In this document: positions 56,539 to 64,000 of the stretch, in pieces | How positions within the stretch are numbered: the first letter of the stretch is position 1 | How the letters are laid out: each line of letters opens with the position of its first letter | Assembly: GCA_902651635.1 (NCBI GenBank) | Contig: CACRSC010001918.1 | Coordinates: 160,650-224,649 of the forward strand | Reading direction: 5' to 3' | Length of the DNA stretch: 64,000 nucleotides | Origin: Mastigamoeba balamuthi | Lineage: Eukaryota > Evosea > Mastigamoebida > Mastigamoebidae | The notes under the pieces: generated by a model | Told to the model about the DNA's origin: nothing | Seen by the model: the letters and a program-made list of their open reading frames with translations, nothing else | Database searches by the model: none | Program-made: the position numbers and the translations under genes

Positions 56539-59500
56539 TCAAGAGGCCCACTGGGGGTTGCAGAGGAACGAGTTGACCGCCGAGCGCACAGAGGCGTACT
56601 GCGCTGCACGGGGGAGCGCCCGCAGACGTCAGAGAGCAGCTGGCAGCGGGGGGCAAGCATACCGGCGATCTTGGCGTGGGAGGAGCGCTGGTCGGGGGGG
56701 CAGAGGGTCTCGTGGAAGGCGACCATCTTGTCGACGAGGGCGAGGTGGTCCCTGACGGCGGCCAGGAAGCCCTCCTTCTCGGCGGCGCTGAACCTGCTGG
56801 GCGCCATGTAGGCCTTGGCGTAGGCGGGCAGCGCCGAGGCCAGGGCCTCCATCTTGCAGCTGAGGAGCAGCGTGAGCGGGGCGAGGCTGGGCTTGGCCGC
56901 GGCCTGCTTCAGCTCCCGCATGTGGTACTCAAAGTGCTCCTCCAGCTCCGCCCCCGCCCCCCGCAGCGCGTCCGCCGCCACCGTGATGGGCGCGAACTCG
57001 GCCTCGTGCCTCCTGACCACCTCGGAGCGCCGCGTGTGCGCGGGGAACGCCTCCTTGCTCCAGTAGAACGTCTTGACCTGCCACAGCTCCTGCGCGTGCC
57101 GCCGCGTTGCGCTGCTCAGATGCCGTGCGCCCGCACAGGGGAGGGCGGGCGGACCGTGGGGTCGGGGGAGCCCTGCTTGCGGAACACCCGCGTGGTGCAG
57201 AACACGCGGACGTTGTTGTGCCTCGCGAACTTCTGGGCGTAGGGGGGCAGCCCCCCGTACGAGGCCCGCCGGCCCTCGGTCTCCTCCTCCGACGAGGGCG
57301 CCACCGATGTCACCAGCACGTCTGCCGAGGCCGCGGGTGTGCGCCCTGTGAGCTCTTGCAGCGCGTGCGCTGTGGTGTGGTGTGGTGCGGTGCTGTGCGC
57401 ACAGGACTTGCCCGAGCGCCTCATGTCGTCTGCCGAGGGGAAGTTTGCTGTGCGTATTTCGGCCTGCGGGAACTTCTTGGCGAGGCGCTCGGCGAACATC
57501 GCCGGCTGCTCCCGCTCGTAGCCCCTGTACAGGAACTCCTGTGCCACCGTGAGGGCTGCGCGCGGCTGCGGGCGCTGCGAGCGTGCCTTGTTCTGTATGC
57601 CGATTGGGAAGCCTGTGCCGACGTAGCTCACGTGGAAGTACTCGGTGAAGGTGCGCGGGTTGTCCAGCCGGTCAAAGAGCTCCGCCTCGTGCTCGAGGTA
57701 CGGCGCGCACTTTGCCCACGCCTTGCGGGCCATGTGCAGGCTCGCCAGCTCCTTGAGCAGCTCGATGGCGCGCTCCCAGTACTCACCCGCCACAAAGCAC
57801 TCGACCGCCTTGGCGTAGAGCCGCTCCTTCCTCTCCCACTCGCGCTCGGCCGGCATCGCCAGGCTCTCGGCTGCGGGCGGCCGCGTGAGAGGGCAGCTAG
57901 CGGCTCGCCGAGGGAGGGCACGCAACTGGCGCCCTCGAAGGCGTCGAGCTTGGCGTCGGACCAGGCGAGGTTGGAGGCGTGCAGGAGCAGCGTGACGGCG
58001 GCCTCGACGGCGTTGCGGCGGAGGCCCGTGCGCACGTGCTCGTGGAAGAGCGCGTGGACGTAGCGGTAGTAGGTGTTGATGTCGAAGCCGCGGAAGTAGT
58101 TCATCATCTGCATCGTCGACACCATGCGCTCCTCCTCGTATTCAGGGCCCTCGGGCAGGTCCATGAACTCGATCAGCAGCTGCAGCAACTGTGTGTGCGC
58201 GCGTGTCAGCCGTCTGCGTGGCGCTGTTCGTGTGTGCGCGCTGTGCGTACGTTGAGGAGGCGGCTGACGAACTCTGCAGCCTGGCCTCTCGTGCGCTCGT
58301 CCTCGGACGCCAGCCGGTCGACCAGTCTACGTTGCGCGCTCTCGTGAGGCACCGAGGCGCAGCGCCGCGTGTGCTGCGGGAGCGGGTGTGCGCGAGTACG
58401 ACTGCGAGAAGAAGGACTTTGCCGCGACCTCCGCGCGGTGTATGGTCTCCCTGCTCTGGTTTCTGATGAGCGTGTCGAGCGTCTCGCACGTGTTGGTCTC
58501 CACCGCCTTGAAGCTCCCGCTGCGTGCGTTCCGTGAGGGCAAATCGGGCAGGGGGGGTGCAGCGCATGGGAGCAGCGGGACTCACTTGCAGCGCCAGTCG
58601 CTGAGGAAGAGGTCGTAGTACATCTGCGATGCGAGGTCCGCCTGCGCCTGCGCCCCTCCAGCCTGCACAAGCGCGCCGCAGTGCGTGAGCTGGCGGTGCG
58701 GGTGTGGTAGCAGCGGTGGCTGCGCACAGCGAGCAGCCTCATGACGGGGTTGACGAGGGCGTTGACAAAGAGCTCCTTGTGCTCTATCTTGGCCCAGCCC
58801 TCCTGCACCAGCGGTATCACGTACGTGGGCACGTCCACCCAGCTGTGTGCGCCACGGGGCACAAACGGGCACGGACACGCGGCCGAGTGAGCAGGCAGTG
58901 TGCCAGGGTGGGCCAGGGGGCAGGAGGGGCACCTCCCCATGAAGACCTCAGTCGAGGGGTACTTGCGAAAGCCCTCCCACGAGACCTCCTTGTACGTCTC
59001 GAGGGCCGCGAGGCAGAGGCGGAAGAAGTGGGCCCACGTCTCGGTCTCGCCGGCGTCGCCGCTCTCGACGAGGTGGAAGCGGCCGACGAGGAGGTCCTTG
59101 GCGTAGTAGATGACCTGCAGCGTCGTCTGCTTCTTGAACATGTCGAGCGAGTACCACAGCGCCGGATAGACGCCAGCCCGCAGCACCCGCCACAGCACCT
59201 CAAACACCTCCTTCAGGAACCTCTGCGTCGCTGCCGAGGCCCGCTCCGCCTCTGTGCCGCTCTCCTGCGCGAGGCTCTGTCCACCGCACGCCCACGCCCG
59301 GTGAGCGGCGTCACCACACAGCAGCTCCAGCACGCACCTCGAGGTAGCCGTCAAAGAGGTTGAGGTAGTGCATGACGCTCAGCAGCGCCAGGTATGCCGT
59401 GATCAGCACGCGCTGCTCCCCCTTGGTCAGCTTCACACAGGCCGCCGCGCCCTCGTGCTGCTCATGGGCCTGCGCCTGCTGCGGCTGCGCCAGGGCCTTG

Positions 59501-62500
59501 GGCACGTACGAGTCGGCGAAGGAGAAGGAGGGCTGCAGGGGCTGCTGCTGCTCGTCGTCGTCGCGGCGCTGCTCGCCCACCACGAGGGTCGTCTGGTCAA
59601 ACGTGCTCAGGATCATGCGCGACATGCGCGGCAGCAGCGAGACGACCGCCCAGATGACCGCCTGCAGCGCACAGCAGCAGCGCGCGGTTAGGGTGTGTGG
59701 TGGCCGGTGCTGCGGCTCTGCGCTCGCACGTGTGCTTTGGGGTTGTCCCTGCTGACGTAGATGCAGTCCATGAGCTGCCCCAGCAGCGGCACCGCCTTTA
59801 TGCCGCAGTGCTCCACCTGCTGCACTACCTGCGGCACCATGTACGCCATCGTCTCTGCGCCGCGTATGTCAGCAGTCGTGGCAGCGGCGATGGGCGGGCT
59901 GTGCGTCGTGTGTGTTGCGTGTCTCTCGTGCCGTCATCGAGCTTGAGGACGCCGTCGAGCAGCCGCGAGAAGAGGAGGACCTTGGCCCTGTTGAGCATGT
60001 CGTTCTTGTCGTCGTGGGGCACGTGCTCCATGAACTTGACGAGGAAGAAGCAGAGCTCCGACCGCGTGAAGAACGAGCGGCACGCCCCCAGTATCGCGTC
60101 AAAGTTCTGTGCGCGTGCGCCAGCTGAGAGAGGCGACGAGGGCAGCGGGACGCACATTGACAGCGTTTCCGCGGGCGGCGAGGGCGGCAGCGCCCGGGCG
60201 GGAGATGAGGGTGTTGAGCATCTCGAACATGCGGGCGAGCTGCTGGCGGAAGTCCGAGTCCTGCCGGTTGTCCGCGACGCCGCCCTGCTGGTTGCGCAGG
60301 GAGCGCGAGAGGGCCGCGAGGCGCAGCAGGTAGGGCATCGCCTTGAGCGTCTGCGGCACGAGGAGGTCCTTCTCGAGGTTGCTCGCCACGCAGCGCATCA
60401 CGTGCACGTGCGCCGTCCTGCTCCGGAACGTCTTCTCGATGTACCTGTCCAGCACAGCCCTGTAGGGCGCAAACCGCTTGTTGCGCTCGTCCACGAGGTA
60501 GCCCACCATCACCATGATCGCCTTGAAGCTGTGGTGCGGTGCGGCGGCGCTGCGTGAGTGCTGCTGCGCTGGGGGCCCCGCTGCCGCTGGCGGCAGACGC
60601 ACCACTGGGCGGCCAGCTGGTCCTTGTCCGACGCCGTCTCGAGGATGTCGAGCACGGCAGACATGAGCTCGGGCAGGAACTTCATCATCTCGTTGGTGTC
60701 TGCGTAGGTCAGCTTGTCCAGCGTGCTCTCCACGTCCTCGCTGCTGTCCTGCCAGTTGATGATCGCCGCCACCTTGTCTGCGTTGCGGCGCGGACAGCCT
60801 GTCAGCGGCGGCAGTGCGCGTGGCGCTCTGCGTGCTGGTGCTGCGCACCGTCCTGGGGCACTCTGCAGAAGCTGTGTATCCTGATGCTCAGCGACTCGCC
60901 CTTGCGGGGCGTCAGCAGTGACTCCTGCTTGTCCTTGCCCTTGGACTGCCCGCGCGGAGTGTCCGCCGCTGCCCGCCGCGCAGCACTGTGAGCAGGTGTG
61001 CTCGGGCGCTGTGAGGGGAGCACGCTCACCAGGCTGCTGCTGCTGCTGCAGGTAGTAGGCGCCCGCTGCGCTCGCCTGGTACTTGTAGCAGTCGAGCGTG
61101 TAGGAGCCGTCCTTGACCAGCGTCTTGCTGTCGTTGGTGAGCTTGAGCCAGCACAGCGCAAACGGCGTCGTGCCCTTGTCCTTGGCTGTTGTTGTTGTTG
61201 CGCGTGCGTGCGTGAGTCGGGGGGCCTGTGCCGCAGGCTGCGGGTGCGCTGCTGATGCGCACACTTGTGGCACTGCTTGACTGTGAAGAGGAGGTGCGCG
61301 TGTGCCGCGGCCTCGATGGGCACGCGGACGCGGACCGTCTCGCCCCAGGCGGGGGAGGAGTTGTTGGGCCAGACGAGCGTGCGGTACTCGGTGTCTGCCG
61401 CGGGGCCCACGAGGGCGCCCTGGAGGGCGGCGCCGGTGGTGTCGCTGCGCACCTGCAGGGCCACCTCGATGTGCTTGCCCTGCGTGAACCTGCCGCTCTC
61501 CATCGTCACGTAGAGGTCGTTGCGCCCCGTGTCCAGGACGCCCCNCACCTCGATGTGTTTGCCCTGCGTGAACCTGCCGCTCTCCATCGTCACGTAGAGG
61601 TCGTTGCGCCCCGTGTCCAGGACGCCCCGCTCCCCCTGCCTCAGCACGTTGCACACGACGGGCCGCGGCACCTGCAGGCACCCCTGCGCGTCAGGCTGCG
61701 GCAGGGCAGCAGGGCGGCAGGAGAGGCAGGCGGACGGTGATGATGTCGGGGTGTGCGAGGGCGGCCTCGTCGTAGGGGCCGAGGCAGAGATGCATGCGGA
61801 CGTCGACAGAGGCCTCGGAGGCGGGGACCGCGCGCAGGCCCTCAGTCCTCCTGCTGGCAATGACTGGGCAGGGCGCTGCGTGTCAGGCGGGGGGTGCGGT
61901 GGGGCTGGCAGGGCAGGGCAGGGCAGGGGGAGGCCAGGGCGTGCGCTGGGGCATGTCGACCCACGTGGTGTCCTGGCTGGTCGCGTAGAAGGTGATGGTG
62001 GCGCTCCTGCCCCCGCCAGAGGGTGCGGGGCAGGGGCCCAGGGGGGTGAGGCCCATGGCGAAGGGTCTGCGGGGGCCGGGGGCAGCGGGTGAGCCGGGGG
62101 GAGGGAGAGAGTGTGTGTGCGCAGAGGGAGGGGCACATTCTGTAGGGGTTGAGGAGGGGGGCCTTCTTGGCGGGCTTGTCCGAGAGCTCCATGGAGAGGC
62201 GCACGAGGCGGCAGAGGAGAAAGCAGTGCTGGCCCTGGGCCACGCGCCTCTCCACGTTCTGTGCCGCGCGAGCAGGCGCTCTCTGTCAGCTGCTCTGCTG
62301 CTCTGCTACTCTGCTGCGTTGCCAGCAGTGTGTGTGTGTGTGGAGCTGCTGTGCCTTGAAGAGGGCGAAGCGGGGCGTGTCGAGGGTGTAGGGCAGCGTG
62401 AAGCTGAACTCCTCTGTGGCGCTGGCACCGCTGGCACCGCTGGCAGGGCAGGGGCTGCAGGGGCTGCTGTCGTAGAGGCTGAGGAGGACCTCGTAGGCCC

Positions 62501-62856
62501 CCACCATCGTCGTGGCGCAGCGCACGCACTCCACCAGCAGCTGCCCCTGCTCCTCTGCCTCCCCCTCTCCCTCGTGCTGCTGCTGCTGCTGCTGCTCCCG
62601 CGTCCCTGTGCCCCCGCTGCTGCTGCTGCTGCAGGGCGGCGCCTCTGCCCCTGCGGCCTCGTGCAGGCGCAGCAGAGCCACCATGCCGCTGTTCTGGTCA
62701 GAGCAGAGGAGAGGCCCTCTGCCCTGTCAGCCTCTGTCTCTCTCTGCGCAGAGGGGGAGCAGAGCAGCGCACCGTCTCGTTGAGGACGCGGCCCGTGGCG
62801 CCCTCCTCGCACACCACGTACTGCGCCACCCCGCTCCCCTCTGCTGCTCCGCTCAT
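56539..62856 (-). CDS. Dock180-type DOCK guanine-nucleotide exchange factor
   Basis: A multi-exon gene from ATG 62856 (MSGAAEGSGVAQYVV) to the stop at 56539 (VNSFLCNPQWAS). The DHR-1/C2 domain (about 61680-61050) reads RNDLYVTMESGRF, GKHIEVALQV, SPAWGETVRVRVPIE and LVKDGSYTLDCYKYQ, closest to the Dock180 (A/B) class. DHR-2 (about 57870-56550) has KERLYAKAVECFVAGEYWERA, YFHVSYVGTGFPIGIQNK, FLYRGYEREQ and KFARHNNVRVFCTTRVFRK. Between them is a long helical repeat region. Such proteins load GTP onto Rac, usually with ELMO, in engulfment and migration. The intron at 57539-57586 is GC-AG (donor GCACGC) and rejoins NK to EFLYRG. An 83-bp duplication around an N disrupts DHR-1. I did not resolve every exon. 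Confidence 0.88.
61462..61628. repeat. 83-bp exact-looking duplication joined by an N
   Basis: 61462-61544 and 61546-61628 differ by about one base (GTGCTTG versus GTGTTTG) and are separated by a single undetermined base at 61545. The segment repeats the RNDLYVTMESGRFTQGKHIEV part of the DHR-1 domain. Confidence 0.95.
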
Positions 62857-62991
62857 CCTCTCTATCTCCCCTCTCTCCTCGATGCTCCTCTGCTGTGCTC
62901 TGTGCTCTGTGCTCTGCGCAGGGCCCACACCGCCACGCGCACTCGCTCGCTCGCGTGGGTTCGTTATTTCCTGTGGCCCCGTCCCGCGTGA

Positions 62992-63064
62992 GAGATACGC
63001 GTATCTCCGCCCCCGCAGAGGAGATTCGGGGCCCCAGGCAGGAGATACGGGGGGAATGACGTCA
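62992..63064. promoter_or_regulatory. Shared DOCK/eIF3i promoter: GAGATA palindromes and TGACGTCA
   Basis: The perfect palindrome GAGATACGCGTATCTC (62992-63007), then GGAGATTC and GGAGATAC (63041-63048), and TGACGTCA at 63057-63064, lie in the 300-bp gap between divergent starts 62856 and 63157. The last site is about 95 bp from the eIF3i ATG. Confidence 0.6.
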
Positions 63065-63156
63065 GGGCCCCACTCTTTTGGTGCCTTGCGCGCAGCCGCC
63101 GAGCGATCGACACACGAGAGAGTAGCGCGCAGCGCACAGACCAGAGAGCCCCGGGA

Positions 63157-64000
63157 ATGAAGCCGCTGCTGCTGCACGCGCACACGCGCGCCATCACACA
63201 CATCGAGTACAACTACGACGGCGACCTCATCTTCACGTCGGCCAAGGACCAGACCCCCATGGCACGCCACCTCCGCCGCCACATCGCGTCACGCCACTCG
63301 GCGTCACGCCACACCGCGTCGCATCGCCTGTCGCGTCGCTCTGACGAGGGTCTGACGGTCGCAGGCGTGGCGGACGGACAACGGGGAGCGCCTGGGGACG
63401 TACGAGGGCCACAAGGGCGCTGTGTGGTACCTGAGCGTCAACCGCCTGACGACGCGCCTGCTGACGGGCAGCGCGGACCAGACGGCGCGCATCTGGGACA
63501 TCGAGTCGGGTGCGCAGAGCAGAGGGCGACGGGAGATGGGAGATGAGGGGGGGCGGAGATCAATTGACTGGCACTGACACCGACACGACTGGGGGGGAGC
63601 AGGGAAGGAGCTGCGGTGCTTCCAGCACGACACGCCTGTGCGGTGCGTGCAGTGGGCGACGGGGGACAAGCTGTTCCTGACGGTGACGGACGCGGTGCGC
63701 GGGTACGAGCCGCACGTGTTTGTGTACCGCTACGCCGAGGACGAGAGCCAGCAGCTGCACAAGCCCGTGCTGGACATACGGGGCTTTGCGCAGGGCGTCA
63801 AGGTGACGCACGCGGCGTGGGCGCCGCTCAACGAGGCGCTGGTGGTGAGCAGCGAGGACGGCGTGGTGCGCGTCTACGACGCCGAGACGGGGCAGAAGCG
63901 GCGCGAGATGCACGAGCACGACAAGAGCGTGGTGCAGATCGCCTACGACCGCCACGGGCTGCTCTTCGCGACGGCCTCCAAGGACGGCAAGGCCAAGCTC
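63157..64000 (+). CDS. EIF3I: eIF3 subunit i (TRIP-1/TIF34), cut by the window end
   Basis: Exons 63157-63261, 63365-63509 and 63603-64000 (continues beyond the window) give 216 residues so far. [63 protein letters not shown] and [12 protein letters not shown] match the WD40 propeller of eIF3i, a subunit of the initiation factor that loads mRNA on the 40S ribosome. Intron 1 (63262-63364) must be GC-AG: ATG then GCACGC, rejoining AKDQTPM to [11 protein letters not shown]. No GT donor fits there. Intron 2 begins GTGCGC. Confidence 0.95.

Overview
The window is nuclear DNA from a GC-rich, intron-bearing protist. It holds spliceosomal introns, a Rac-type GTPase with a CAAX box, a Dock180-type DOCK protein, Rab21, ARF6, a Vps39/TRAP1-type tether subunit, eIF3i, a kinase with tyrosine-kinase motifs, and legumains. 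This gene set fits a phagotrophic amoeba (Amoebozoa-like), but species and even supergroup are inference. Genes are GC-rich; repeat tracts are much more AT-rich.

Layout. 1-820: Rac-like GTPase. 821-14585: AT-rich repeat land with a broken 10.4-kb Polinton/Maverick-like fossil (long inverted ends, retroviral-type integrase), a second DNA element nested in it, and a minisatellite at its right end. 14586-17109: coiled-coil protein and Rab21, convergent. 17719-19110: second copy of the nested DNA element. 19291-34870: tandem array of six legumain-like cysteine protease genes, all on the minus strand (three open, one with a single frameshift, two clear pseudogenes), interrupted by a Tc1/mariner element. 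35622-37718: a complete-looking piggyBac-like transposon. 38842-39408: unknown protein. 39578-42982: a 1008-residue fusion of zinc-binding repeats, a protein-isoaspartate-methyltransferase-like domain, two SAM domains and a kinase. 43295-50593: five tandem intronless Kelch-type genes. 50901-64000: Vps39/TRAP1-like protein, ARF6, a four-helix membrane protein, Dock180-like GEF and the start of eIF3i.

How they fit together. Rac, a Dock180-type Rac exchange factor, ARF6, Rab21 and a CORVET/HOPS-type subunit all act in engulfment and endosome maturation, and legumain works in the lysosome. This is shared cell biology, not an operon. Three head-to-head pairs (kinase/Kelch 1, Vps39-like/ARF6, DOCK/eIF3i) share gaps of about 270-315 bp.

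Cross-cutting signals. (1) 5' splice sites are mostly GTGCGC, and six introns are GC-AG, four of them starting GCACGC. (2) Very short introns (29, 32, 38 nt) and a 20-nt microexon in Rab21 are supported by reading-frame closure. (3) GAGATA/TATCTC palindromes sit near starts of many housekeeping genes. (4) A TGACGTCA-like site lies about 80-105 bp upstream of four legumain starts and of eIF3i. All exon boundaries were derived by eye from frame closure and family conservation; no search was run.
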